Positions 35,107-50,100 of a DNA stretch of 64,000 nt are shown piece after piece. The stretch is from Apostichopus japonicus. Its lineage: Eukaryota; Echinodermata; Holothuroidea; Aspidochirotida; Stichopodidae. The position numbers and the translations under genes were made by a program. The stretch is from contig NC_092567.1 in the NCBI RefSeq assembly GCF_037975245.1, positions 11,814,376 through 11,878,375 of the forward strand. Direction: 5' to 3'. Numbering within the stretch: position 1 is the first letter of the stretch; each line of letters opens with the position of its first letter. The notes under the pieces are model-generated. The model did no database searches, had not been told where the DNA came from, and saw nothing but the letters and a program-made list of their open reading frames with translations.

Positions 35107-38100
35107 GTAGGTGTTTGTTTGCTATGGATGCTTTGTTATGGGGTTTAAACTAAACTATGTGCGATATGTTTATATTTTAAAAGGATGTTGGGATTCAGAG
35201 AAATCAAATAGCCAGGGTTTATTGACCTGAAATTACATTAGAATTGATCTAAATATTCTCTTTTATCTAGTTCTAAGAGGTGAATGATTTTGCAATTGTG
35301 AGATCCAGTAGCCTGCTCGTGTACAGTAGTTAGACTACAGCCTGTATGTTCAGTGAATTTTATGTCTGATAGAATTATGCTTCTAAATGAATGGCTAGTT
35401 TGCATCTCGAACGACTTCTTCTTCGATTCGACTTACGGTTTCTAAATCTGACTTTAAGCTCCATCAGAACAACTTTATTGTTATCTGCTTCTTTATATCG
35501 CCAAAAGGCTAGTCTTTTCTCACACACTGATGAATACTGATATGTATAGTCTTAATCTATCTGAAATTGGTGCCTAATCTTCATTACCACTTGGAAAGTG
35601 CAGTTGATTTTATTGAATAATTGTTCTGTCTTTGTGATAATGTTAACCCTTTCAGATCCTCACTTAATATTTTCAAATGCTTAATTTCAAATTGCCATTT
35701 AACATGTGTTTTTCCTATTTACAGACAACAAGGGGACTTCGGGTTCATCGACAGTTGCTGTGGTTACAACCATAATTGTAGTACTTCTAATTCTGGTGGT
35801 TTTGGTCTCTGTATGAAAGGTACCATGGTGCATAACACAATTACTTTGCAATATATAGCAAAGTTTGTTAGCTATTTTCTTGTATTCTATTGTATTCATT
35901 GCATCTACATTATCCTTATTGACTAACAGAAAAGTATAGTAACTATTTTTTTTGTTTTTTATTTTGATGATAATAGTAACCGTTGCATTGATGATGGCAT
36001 TTGTGTGTATGTGCGCCTTTGTGATGCCCAGCTTGTAAACATGATATCTCAAGAAGGGTGGTTCGGACTAATATCATATGTAATGTGTAGACTTACCACA
36101 TTGAGTACAAGAAGCTTATTGTTTTTGGTGAAGGTCAAGGATCATTTGGGGTCATGAGGAGTCAAATTGTAAAAACCTGGTAAACACAATATTTCAAGAA
36201 AGGAAGGTCGGACCAACTTCATATTTGGTGAGGTTAAATTCACATTGAGTACAAGAATCCTATTGTTTTTGGTGGGGGTCAAAAGCCATTTGAGGTCGCC
36301 AAGGATCAAATTGTGAAAACCTTGTAAACACGATATCTCAAGATGGGAAGCATGGGCATACCTCATATTTGATTTGTTGAAGTACCGAATTAAGTCAAAG
36401 AAGCCTATTGTTTTTGGTGGAGGTCAAAGGTCATTTGGGGTCACTAGGGGTCAAATTGTGAAAACCTTTGAAACACGATATGTCAAGAAGGAAAGCATGA
36501 ATAGACCTCATATTTAATGTGTAGAAGTGCCTTATTGATTAAAAGAAGCTCATTTTTTTCGGGGAAGTGGAAGGTCATTTGGGGTCATCAGAGGTCAAAT
36601 TATGAAAACCTTGTAAACATGATATCTCAATATTAGAAGCTTTGGCAGATCTCATACTTGGTATGAAGGTGTATAGCATTGAGTCAAAGAAGCCCATTGA
36701 TATGGTGGAGTTCAAGGTTCACTTGGGACAACAGGTCAAATCGTGAAAGCTTTGTAAACATGATCTTGCAAGAAGGGAACCTTGGACAAGTTAAGGAGCC
36801 TATTATTGTTTTTAGTGGAGCCCTAAGGTCATATGAAGACAACAAATGCTTAACATTTACTCCACTCCCCTCTTACCTGTCTCTCTACACTAACACACCT
36901 TCCTAACATAATATCATGAGGGAAGCTTGGACAGATCGCATATTTGGTATGTAATCGTACAACATTGGGCGGAGGTCAGTGGTCGTTTGAGTTCACCAGG
37001 TGTCAAACTGTGAGACCCATGTTTTACACAATATTTCAACAAGGACAGATGTTGTATTTAGTATCTTGATGTATCTGTCACATTTAGTATAAGATGCCTG
37101 TTGTTGAGTTGAATGGTAATGTCAGGACAGCCTCTGTCATTGTGACTTTTTTTTCCACATCACACTGCTTTTCACTGTATTACTACTGTAAGTTCAAGTG
37201 TGTTGTACACCCTCACTGTACATGATGTCAGATTCATGAAGAAAACTGCTGATGTTACATCATCAAAACCACGGTGCATCTTTGCATTCTGGTTAATTTA
37301 CCTTACATAAATTATTCCTGCAGTGTTAAACTTCCGAAAGAGGCGGAGGAAACTTGTGGAAGAAGAAGAGGTAAGACCGTTATATCTGAAAATATAAATA
37401 ATATCAAGGGAAACAAATATATAAAGCTGTTAAACATACTGTAAAGCTAATTCAGGCTAAGATTCCGGGGGCACTTAAATATTCCCTACTGAGGACTGGT
37501 GGTGGTATAGAAACAAATGCAGCTGGATGGTTGTATGTTAGTAACGACGAGCCTTTAATCTTGTTATTACATGCAAAGAATATAACCCATAGATAAACTT
37601 AGGTGAAGAAACACTCGCTGAGATTTCGTAATCTATTACTATATAATCAGCCACAGTACATACAATAGAAAATGGTTACAAACGTGTCACTTGTCTGATG
37701 ATCAACAAACACGTGGGAAACTCAGAGATTACACATGATTAAACAAAATATACTATATATTAACTTGCACTACCTCTATTTATGGAGCATTTTTGATGCC
37801 GGAAGTGAAGAACTGAATTAATCGATACACATAATATGTTACAACAACAAGTTAACATTATACTCATTTGAGATAGCATTCCTACCAATGGATAGTTTCA
37901 TGTTGTAATAGATATAAGTAATACACGCAACTTTCAGGAAATCCTCTCCCTACTAGTTTTGTGTTGAGGATAACATGTACATTATGATCTTCCCTGCAGC
38001 AAATACCACCCCATTCCCCCTGTTCTTAGCCAAAAAACAGGGAAGATTAAATATCTACCTGAGTTGGTAATGCTAGCCATACTGAACTCTCTTCTGCACA

Positions 38101-41100
38101 AATTCATGATTAAAGAAAAAAAGTGTATTTTTTCAGTGGTCAAGCCAAACTTGTCTTCACACACAGGAAAGTAGTACTGGCCATTAGAGCACTTGTGTTT
38201 ACAATCATACAGGTGACTGGTCAACTCAAGGATGAATCCTAATGACGGTATTTGGGGTAGTTTATGCTATCAAGTAACACATTATTAATGCTTGAGTGAA
38301 TTTGGAGAGGACAGTTTTTCGATAGGCTAGCTTGACTGCCATGTAGACTCTGAGTACATTTATATAACAATACGGTACAACCTACGGTTACTTAGCAACA
38401 TCAAACATATTATGTTAACTTGTATCCTATTTAATAGAAAATGTTAATTACATAGTCAAATTCTTTGCAAATAGTGACTTCAAATTTTTTTTTTTATTGA
38501 TAATATGTTTGAAAGTATCATTACCTCTCTCTTGTTTAGATGTTGCCCAAGACTAAGACTCACTGCACACCTGGTAAGTCTGATGTACAAGTTATTGCAA
38601 GCTGAGTGCAGTGAATGCTGAAACAGTACCTTCAATTGCTTTAAGATACTGTTAAATACCACGCATAAATTAAAATAAATTTCAACATACATATCCTCTA
38701 CAAATGATAATGTATGATAATGTTACTGATTCCAGTGACTTTATCGCTGTCATATCAAATTCATGTTGAGGTTAACTTTACCAAATGGTGATTAATTAAT
38801 GACACAATAATTTCACGGTTCCTTTGTATTTCAGTATTTATGGTTTATGAAAGTAAGATATGAACATTCTGATTACATCAGAATTCATCCCACTTCAGAT
38901 AACAATTATGACCCAATGATGACTCCGGAATGGTCTAGTCCAAGAATTTTTTTTTTTACACATCTTTGCCAAATGTTTGAATCGATTGTCTCTTTGCAAT
39001 TAAAGCAGCTGTTCAAATAACCATTCAGTTTGAGAACCAATCTAAAGTTAAGCAATTAAATTAACATATCAAGACATTATTTTCTACAGCAAAATTTGGT
39101 TGAGCAGCTACCAATAATGACATTCCAATTAAAAATAAAACAACTTTCTTCTGACCATTTTCATTATCGAATTTGTTCCTGATATAAAATAAGATTGTTA
39201 CTAATCACACTTTTCTGGTTTCCTACAGAGGAGGAACAATTCATCAAGGAATTAAAGGCAAAGTATAAGTTACTTTATCACTCCGTACAACCATTGCCTT
39301 ACATCAGAGACAGAATGTATTGTGTTGATAAGGGATATGTTTATAGCGGCATTGAACGGTTAGTTCAACAAGCACATGGAAACAAAATGTGGAAACTTTT
39401 AGAGTCACATCATGAACTACTAAAGAAACCTGAGAATTGTGGTAGGCAAATTATAGAGGGCGAACCTGGATACGGAAAATCAACACTGACACTACAGCTT
39501 GCATACGATTGGTGCCAAAGAGTTCCAAAATCCCCTTTAAGTAACGTACCGGTACTTATTTACCTGCGACTAAGACAACTGAGAGGGGTGAAGTCAATAT
39601 ACCAAGCAATACAGCGTTTTATATTACCCAGAGACTCAGATCTGAGTGAGGTTATAGTGGAATCAATCATAAAGAATTGTTCAGGGGTGTTGGTTATTTT
39701 GGATAGATTTGATGAATACCCTGATAAAGACGATCAAGAGACTGATATTTCTCTTATCCTTCGGAGAGAAATGTTGCAGGATATAGACGTCATTCTGACT
39801 ACCAGGCCTTTCTACTTACCGAAAGAATTTGCACCGCATACTGATCGAATACGTTTAACAGGTTTCAACGAGGACATCCGAGATCAATATATTCGGAAAG
39901 CAGTTGTACACGGTGACGAACAAGCTGCCAGGGAAATAATACTTAAACTCCAACGAAACCCTCTACTTGGTGACTTGTGTCAAGTTCGTTTGTTGTTTGT
40001 TTTGTTTGCTCACATGAGCCACGAGAACAAAGACTTGAAGACATTCAAATCCGTTACTAGCTTCTTTCGTAATGTGATAGCTTGCTTACATAGTCATTTG
40101 ATGAACAAACCAATTGAAAAGGTATGTTTTGACTTAAAACATGATGAGTTGAACAAGGTTGCTTTTGAGGCATTGAGCGGTAGAAACCAACTGATTGTGT
40201 GGGATAGTACATCCCTGAGAAAACGACTTGGGGATGACTTTTATGAGCAGTATCTTAGAACTGGAATATTTTTTGAGGAAGAAATACTGACTGGTGATCA
40301 ATTTCTCTACAAAAAGGAAGTCAGATTCTTCCACAAATTGTTCTGTGAGTGGTATGCTGCCCACTACATTGCTGATTATCTATCTCAAGAATCTTCAACC
40401 TCTGCCACAACAGAGAGCCAGAGTGTAGCTGAACTGCTCCGTTATTTGGATCCCTTTGAACTTCACTATGTTTACAGATTTGCCTGTGGTCTTAATAAGA
40501 CTGCTTCGGGTAAAATTGTAAATTATCTGCAAAACAACCTTAAACATAAAAAGTTTGCTATGATGTGTATGCTGGAACAAGACTATAAAAGTGAGAATAT
40601 TGTGGATGCAATCACAAAGTTGGCCTCTAAAGTGGTCCAGGTACATGGCGATGACAGTCAACTACATCAGAGATCTACTTTACAAGTTTTGGAATTTGCG
40701 AGTGCAACACAGGTGAAGTAATTTTCTTTCACTGCAATCAAGACATATTTCCTCAGGTTTGTGGTCATGTGGTCACGGTCTTGTACTGTTATTGTACAAT
40801 ATAATTATAATCAGTGTGTCCTTATACCTACAAAAAACAGTGCAAAACTTCCAGCCTCCACCGGGATTCGAACCTTTGCCCTCTCATGTACTTAAGTGCT
40901 TGGTTTATTTTTCTGCCAAGTCCTGTTTTGATTTTTCAAGTTTGCGCTGCATTTCTTGAAAGTTATATAATAGCAATCGATTCATGAGATCAGATTGCCA
41001 ACTGTATACATATCTTCAGAGGTTGAATCCCAAAATAATGACTTAATGACCATACAGTAGGAACGTAAACAATTTCAAATGATAACAACACTTAGTGTCG

Positions 41101-44100
41101 ATGTCATTACCAATAATGTCACTTGATTTATTGCTTTCATGTGGCCATACTGCCAACTAATAAATGAACACACTATGACATAGACAATCCAAACCATATT
41201 AGAATAATTTGAGTTTTAGTTGTGAGGTCCCCTTTACTGCCTTTACGGCATGGTAAGCTACTGTTGAAATGTCATTTTGACCTCACAATGTAATTGTCTA
41301 AGGAAAGTAAAGTAAAGTAAAATTAATTGATATTCATCATAAAATGACAATATAATAAAATGGATTACAGCATCTCAAAAATAGGTTAAAAAAAGTTATC
41401 TATGTATCATACAATTCAAAGTCTTAATACTTCTACTGTAGGTAAAAATGATCGCCTAAACCGTTCTGTCCACATACCCTGTACGTGGGATTGTGTAAAA
41501 TCTAGGTGGTTTCATGAAAAAATCAAAGAGAGGGTGATCGGAATCCTCGACTATAGAAGAAGCACACTGACATATTATACGATCAATGAAATCATCCGTG
41601 ATGGTAGAATACAACTTGATGGATTTATTCAAGTAGTCAAATTGTCCTTTAGAAACAGGATGATAACCAAATTGGGCCACAGTACACAAGGATGGACAAC
41701 ACCATTGTCTGAAAAAGACAAAGCTGCTTATCAAAATCTAAGCCAAAGCCGGCGAGCCTACGAATACAATATGATCTCTGTTTAGCTTTTGATGCCACAT
41801 TGTTCATGTGGGTATTCCAATTAAGTAAGCGTGATACAACCTCAATCACATTATTGTCAATGTACAATGGGGCATGGCTTTGCACTGCACGAAAATCAAC
41901 AATCATTTCCTTGGTTTTCTTACCATATATAATTATCCTTGCACCAATTCACAGCATACTCTATGGCTGGGAAATAATTTGATAGACACTGTGGGTTTTT
42001 ATCTGTGCACATCCCAATTATGGCAGTATCGTCTGCATACTTCAAGATATAAACATTGTCATAATATGAGACTAATGAATCAGTGTAAATTTCAAAAAGT
42101 ATATAATGGGGACAAGCAACAACCCTGTGGAACACCAGTGTTATTAACGAGACTATCACTGTTGACACTGTTACAGTGAACAAACTGTGTGCGATCAAAC
42201 AGGAAATTATAATGTAGTATAATTACATTGTCACTGACGTGCGCCTTCATAATGTCCAGTAATTTAGAACAGCAAATGGTATTAAATGCATCCCCCATCG
42301 ATCTGCCACTGCGATATGCGAATTGGTATTTTCTCCAGTGATGGAATACAGTTCAATATTTCGCTACGAAGAAGTTTCTCGAAACACTTCATTAAAACAC
42401 TGGTCTAACTCAATTACATAAAACCCTCCATCCGTTCATAATGTAGCATGATTCTTTAACTATAGGATAACTACAATACATTAACCTTGTTCATTTCTCT
42501 AACAGATTACCATAGCTTGCCTACACCTGACCATGGCCTTCAAGGAGTGTGATGGATACACCATTTTACTCCAATCTGGCCTCTCTCTCTGTCCTTTAGT
42601 GACAGTAGAAAAGATACACATAGAGACTGAGAAGGAGGGAAATGAACCGTATGCAATATCAGAGATACAGTTAACAAACATCTTCTGTTTTGCGCTTCGT
42701 TGTCAGTCTGTTAAGGAGCTGTCGTAAGTTGAATCTGTTGTTTTTGTTATCATACTATGTACTGTACCTACTGTAAAAATATTCCCTCTTGTTACATTTA
42801 AAATAACTGATTTACCAAAGTAATAGAGATAAACACAGAGCTCTGACAAAACTGGTAAATGATGTATCATAAAGAAATACACTGTTATCAGAAATTTTAG
42901 TGTTACAATCATGAAAAAAGATGAGTTGTTTATGTTGGTATGACTAGCCATCACAGCATTAATTATAACAAAAAAAAACAATGACAGTTGTGAATTTGGA
43001 AGGTAAGAATAATTTTCATTACCATTGGGAAAATGTCTTACATGATATGATAAGTATCATCAAAGAGGCCAAGGTGTAATTGAACCCAACGAATTTCTTC
43101 ATGAATTTTGGAGGATTGAATCAGTAATGTGGTAGTATGAGATAATCCCCACTCTTAAAAACGGAGGACAACATACTGTGCGTGGAATTGTATTACAAAC
43201 AAGTTTATTTTACAATCTATCTGATTGTCTGCTCACCAATTCCTTTCATGGACTCCTAGCACGACCTAAGGATGAGCCTAAACATACTGTACATTACACT
43301 ATTACCTTCCTGCAGTTATGGGCTCATTTGTTCATATTAAACAGCAAAATGATGTCCGCAGTAAGGTGTTTCGATTCCAATCATTTTGAAGCACTTCCTA
43401 ATCATTTCCTATATGGAATTGGCTTCATAGCAAGACTGTTTTGCTATCTTTCTCTCATGTTGGTTTGTTTCTTCCTTTCTACTTCAAAGGTTCAGTGAAT
43501 GTCTGCTGCCTCTTTCGCCCTCTCAAGAGTCTATCAATACAGAGATGATATCTAGGAAAATAAAAAGTAACTATAGATTCTGTCAGTATTGGTTGATAAT
43601 TTGATTAAATCTAGTCATCAAGGAGTTGATATGAGAAATAATATATTGTAACATTTTCATTAGAAGTGCAAAAAGCAGATTGTAAGCCTTTGGTAAAAGC
43701 AAGAATGATGCAAAAGTAGAAAATATGACAAAATAAATTGCTTTGTCAGGAGGATTACATTGATTTCAGGAGCAGTAAGTGTTAACCGCCTGAATGATTT
43801 GTCCTGCTCGACACATTCTTTTGGTACAAGCTACTGTAATGGCAATGTTATTAACCTATCTATACTTAGGATATTTGTTTAAGAACATTACTTAAGTCTA
43901 AACACTGAAATCGTGTCGTTTTAAGTCAAGCCATATTTATTGGATGAAAAACACCAAAATCAAAGTTAGGTCTTAAGTGTTCCATTTTTAGTGTAGAGGT
44001 ATACGTTTCATTTATGTGAAAAAGTTAGTTCCTCTCCTTCATAAATCCTAAAATGTCTTTAAATTTAACATATTTCTACATACTTGTCATCATAGTATAC

Positions 44101-47100
44101 TGGCGAGACTACGGTTACAGCCTGAATCTCCATTCTGGTGATTGGGAGGTATGATTCTTTTGCTTTTAGTTGCCAGGGCTTTTTGTTATTGTGTGTGTCC
44201 ATTAGTGCAGAACAAGTTGGAAGTACAGTAGTGTAAATGCCGACAACCACTAGACAACGACAGAGATCGTGACATAGCTTAGGGAATATAATGTGTAGTT
44301 CTAGATTGTGGAAACAATATTTTAAAATATGAGTTGGTCATTGGACATTTTTGTTTACTAATTAATTCAGATCATTAATCAACTGAAGATACTCAAGGAA
44401 ACCTTGTATGACGTTTCTTTTCTATTGAGAGTATTTTGAACTTTTCTGTACTGTACATAGTGATAAGTCTTGTAGTATGAAAAGGACGTTTTGCTGGATG
44501 TGTTTTTGACTTATTTTCATAACAATGGATTTTCTTTAAGCTATAGTAATACCAATGATACTACAATTAGAATAGTAAAAAAAGTAAAAACAGAAAGATA
44601 AGTTTACACTGCTTCATTTTGTGTTTATTTTCAGGTTGATAATATCAATATTATTGAGTCACTGTGTTCAGAGAGGTTACAGATCTGGACTAAAGATAGT
44701 AAATTACAACAGAATTGTACTTTGCAGCTACTGAAGAACGCATCTAACAATGATGTAAGTCAGTGGTCAAATATCAAAATCCCTATGATGGACTAGATAT
44801 GTCAAAATACATCATCCCCATTATGTACTAGATATGTCATCCCCATTATTAAGTGTTTTATGAAGATACGATAGTATTATTTTGCATAATAGCAGTCAAA
44901 TTATTTTAAAAATTTGATTCATTGTCTTTCACAGTGTTACGAATGCAGGATTTTGCATCCGGAACGCAAAATTCCAGAGATGGACGCAAACACTTCACAT
45001 TGCGTCCCGAGGATGGAAACCCTAAGTACACACACTCAGAACTAGGCCTATATGCAAAACATAACAAAACAAATTTTTGAATGAATATCTTTTGAATGAA
45101 CATTATTTTCCAAACCTCAGGATAACCAAAATTTCTTCCAATCATTCTGATGATTGAATTTGTCTTAAAGCAAATAAATCATAGCAATCAACCACAAGGT
45201 ACGGAGTATAACTCGTTCTAACAACATTTACATTACAGAGATTTACATGCAAACAGTAGTCATGGTTCTTTTCCAAACTTCCCATGATCTGATTGGCTAA
45301 TAGTTCCTTACCTATTGTCTGGAAACATTCTTATGTCTGTAGTGCTCAATGAACACATTATGTAAATTAACAACATGTACATTACTTTCCCGTGTAGAGA
45401 TGACAATGTTTGTGCTATAAGCTATCATATGTGTGCATTCAAATATCATAACATTAGGCCCTGTTGACAGTCATGGTATGAAATTTTGGTTGAATTTTCT
45501 CTATGATATCACGTAATATTTGAGTCATTGTTTTGATCAAAACAATTTGTGAGTTGAGACTAGTTAGGAATTTTGTAGGAACCTAACATCTCTGATACTT
45601 AAAACTTATTTTGACCTCACAGTACGTTTGTTCTCTCCACATTGAGAGTTGCTCAAGTAATATGTACATTGATACCGCAGTACTTTCTTTGTTGCAAAGT
45701 TTTTCGCACTGTCTTTGACCGTGTGCCCCACTGATTTATTTTTCTTGTGCAACATTCATACATCGTCAAAAGTAGCTATTGAAGCTTGAGTTTTTATTGG
45801 ACTTCGTGTGAAGAGTTATTTACATACTGTAAGGGGCAATGGGTCGGAACTGGCCGGGGTTGTGCCAAAGTGTCAATGGTGGTTGAGGAAAGGGAAAACT
45901 TTGTTCAATTTAAATAAAACTTATGAATAACATTGCATTGGTTAACTGTTAATGGTAACTTACGACAGGGCTTCATAAAAGTTGTGAGCAAGTAGTTCTA
46001 GGCCTTTAGGGATGTGTTTTGTGTCGTCGAGATCTATTTATATTTTCTACAAAATTTAAGGGGCTCAATCAAATGAGTTAATCATGCAGTGTTTTTACTT
46101 TTACATGTTCTCTCTAAGCACTCCTATTACTTAACATGAATTTCCAACATTCACAGCATATGCATAGCCTATAACATTTCACACACACTTTGTAAGGAAG
46201 TTGTTTACCATGCAGTAGTATGGATTGTGTGATCCATACTACTGCATGGTAGTATGGATTGTGTGATCTAGGAAAGCATATATGGTAACTAGTCTGCGGT
46301 AAAATTTTTTGCTTCGGAACTTTGAAAATCATTGTGTTGGTGTATAATAGTTACAGGTTTATCATTTGATGATTTTTTGTGCATGGCATAGACCTATCAC
46401 TATCGGCTTCTTGTCGTGCACAAGCCAATGTGCTTTCAGGGGTCATAGCTCAGTATTATGTGTTCCTGTAGAGGTATTTTACATTGCATTTTTCATGGAG
46501 GACTACAGGGACGCAAGTTTTTCTGAGCGAACTCAAACGCTGTTAAACTTTTAATCCTAGTAACTATACTGGTCTTCACAGTGTACTAACTTTCACGCTA
46601 AATGTACACATAAGATAATCATATCATAATGAATTATTTTTCCAAGGAGTACTCCAGCTAGTGGCACACATAACACAAGATGATTTAAAGATTACATATC
46701 ACTTTGTAGTGACAATATATCTATAATTCATAAGGTGTGTGGTTTGACACAATAACAACAGGACGTTTAACATAACTAATTCATATGAAGAAATTTTCTC
46801 ACTACATTCCTAGTCTAACAGTCCATATTTCATCCAGGTTATCATTCATATATCAGGCATATTCCCCATTTTATGTTTCATGCATTTATTCACTTGAGTG
46901 TTACTGTCTTTTTATACATTGTGTACTATGTTAGATAAAGAAGTTGGATCAACCCATTTTAATAATGGTGAAGAAAAATGTTGTTTCTGTTAATATTAAT
47001 GTTAGATTTCAATAAACAAACTTAAGCCTAATCGTAATAATGCGAGGAGTGGATTTATGCTAGTATTAAGATGGATAAGTGATACCTTCAGGAAAGTTAC

Positions 47101-50100
47101 TGGCCACAGTAGGTTATAATCGTATAAATAATCGATATAGCTCTAAATCATTTCAGTGTTGATTGAATCGTATGTTACCTTCCTTCAGATCCCCATCTTC
47201 CATCTGGAGCTTCTACAATCCTTCTCCAAGGCTGATGCTGGTAACATCATCCTCTGTTCAGGGCTACAATTGTCCTGTCCTGTGTCATTAAAGAAGCTAT
47301 CGATAGATACATATGAGGAGGGAAGAGAACTGACAGAGACAGAGGTTGCTGGCATATTGATGTTTGCACAACATTCACAGCGATTGGAAAAGCTAATGTG
47401 AGTATTTCAATGAATATCGTATCTTAGTAATGCGTACCTAGATACCACTTTCACACTTTAAATAGGCATAAATACCTACAAAGTTTTATCACTATTTGTC
47501 AAGTGAAAAGATACTCTCACAGGACAGAACTTTATTGTTTCTGAATTGAGTATTTACAGACCCATTTTATACCTTCGCCTTGTTGTTAAACTCTACATTT
47601 GGATCGTGAGGAGTGGTGCTTTGTTCGGGTTAATTGTCATTTTAGGGACTTGGCAGAAAATAAGATATATTTCAAATATTTCGCAAAACAAATACTATAT
47701 CATTGAATGACTTTCCTTCTAATGAATAGCTTTACTCATTGTTTATATATGATATACAGGTTAGCTTTATCGTCTGTGTTATTGTCAATGCTTTACTCGT
47801 TCAGGTCATTGACAGTGATCGTCTGAAAAATTTACCAAAAATAAAATCGGATAACTTTTTGTGAATTGTGATCAGGCAATTGACCGACTCATGGTTCTGC
47901 TTTATTTCACAGGTTCTTATTTTGTCTGTTGCCCCAGTCTATTGCTGCTGAGGATATTCCTTCAATATTGAAGTCAAGGAAAGTGAAAGGTACTTTATGC
48001 GAATGCTCAGGTTTACTTCTGTTGATTGATCAATATCGACAGTTTGTACATTAATGTTATGATCTGATACTGATTACTATTATTACAGCAGCCAATCATT
48101 GTAGTCAATAATGTAAATTGTATTACTTATCATTGGTTGCCTGATGTTATCATTAAAATAATAAATTAAATGTGTGAAACATCAAGCAAAGGATGTATAT
48201 TTATAGACGATTCTGATATGATGGAGACATCAAGCCTTCTAACTTGTTTTATATTCAAAATGAAATAAAACTGTTAGCATGCTGCTTATCCACTAAGGAG
48301 CCTGTGTAAGAGAATGTGTAAAAATAAGTTGGCCTGACATTTCAATCCTACAGTAGCAGGAACTTCTTCAGAGGCTAAATGAAAAGTATCAGTTACAGAA
48401 GGGACAAAAACACACACAGAATACAAACAGGTTAATGAGCAGGGTGAACACAAAGAGATAGATGTAAGAGGATTAATAGACAAGGGATGGAGAGAAGAAA
48501 GAAACCAACAGGGGAAGAGGAGCGGTAGGAGATACAGAGAGAGGATTAAGGGATCAGGGTAGGGAGTAAACTGGAGGACACAGACAGAAATGTGTGGAGA
48601 AAAAGAAGGGGGTGGAAGAGAGCTATACGGGAAGAGGAGTGACAGGGGGGACAAGGGGAGAAGGGGGGGAACAGAAGAAAAGTTAGTCATGCATGTCCTT
48701 CCTGAATGTTGAGCTCATGAGGTTGAATGGTGTGAGGGCTTTGCATCCACAGTCTCCCTCTGCTGTTTCGTACCAGGTCAGGGCGGCTACCTAAGGAAAC
48801 AATCCCCTGTTGGGACATGTTATTCATGGTATGGTTGGGAAGGTTAAAGTGTGTAGTCTTATATTCTAATACATGCTTCATGCAGTAATAAGCTTGATAC
48901 AAGACTCAAGAGAGGTGGTACAGCTGGCTGAGATGTTGTTTTGACTTGTGTATTCAGAGTGTCTGTCACTGCTAGACAATTATACATACACTAGGTGTCT
49001 AAATATAAACATACCACCACAGAGATATGGTGAGGAATTAAGAACCAGACTGAATTAATATTAGATACCCTCAGGAAGTTCTACAGTTACAATAATAATA
49101 TGCAGTGAGGGTAATTTAAGACTGGGAATATCTCCAGATCAGGGTTTACATGTAATACATCCAGTATGTTACATATGCTGTGCATCAAACATTTGCCTTT
49201 GCATGATACATGCCAGTGAAGGGGATCTAACTATTATCTAATGTTATGCTTTTCTAAAGAATTTCAGGTTAAATGTTTTAAAGAAACAATGATACACAAA
49301 CTGGTTTATCCCGTTTCAAAGCTTTCCGCATAAATGAAAGTTACATTTTTCACTCGATAACAGAACAGAGAATGATGGCAAAACTTGCCCTTCTGCCTTG
49401 TTTTGCGCATGTTCTACATGTTAATGTAATTATGTAAAATAGCTGGGCGTAGCAGATTCTTGTACAGTCTCTTCACAATAAATTGCTCAAGGCTTATGTT
49501 ACTGTAGTGTAGGTCATTGGGGTGTCTGGGAGTGAAATAATCATGTTTTATTTTTATTTTGTTAATCATGGCATTGTAACCTCTTTCATTTTAGTCACTT
49601 GGTTACCGTACGATAGTGGCAAAATTTATGACCTCAACCTTGAATCTGGTAGATGGATGGTGAGTATTAACAACTTATTAAAACATGTTTCACTAACCTA
49701 TTGCTTGACAACTGGTTATATAATTATCTGGAAAGAAGTATTAATGTATTCGAAGAGTCGGAACTCCCCAACAACTGTTAAGTGATTTTCAAAATGAATC
49801 AATAAAAGAAAGGAACAGTTTGACAGGTAAGATGCATCAATATATTTTGCTCAGATTGTTGAGGTGGACTCACATATTGAATCAAGTAACATGAAAAATT
49901 ACACAGAATAACATAATGTCTGTGTAACCTTACTTTGACCAGTGTTCGTATCGAATGATTGTTTTTCAATTAACAGTTCAGGGGGAATATGGAAAAATGT
50001 TTAACCGGTTAGTTAAAAATGTTTAACCGGTTAGTTTTCAGAGTTTTTTTTTTGTGGTCACTCAAGTACATTAAATTAACATTGATTGCAGTACCGTCGT

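Noticed and set aside
40855-40905. Perfect GGTTCGAATCCC (minus strand), considered as a tRNA gene
   Set aside because: No acceptor stem or D-arm could be paired around it, so a SINE or tRNA fragment is more likely.
48286-48690. 134-codon Pro/Ser/Leu-rich minus-strand ORF
   Set aside because: Artefact of the purine-rich tract on the plus strand.
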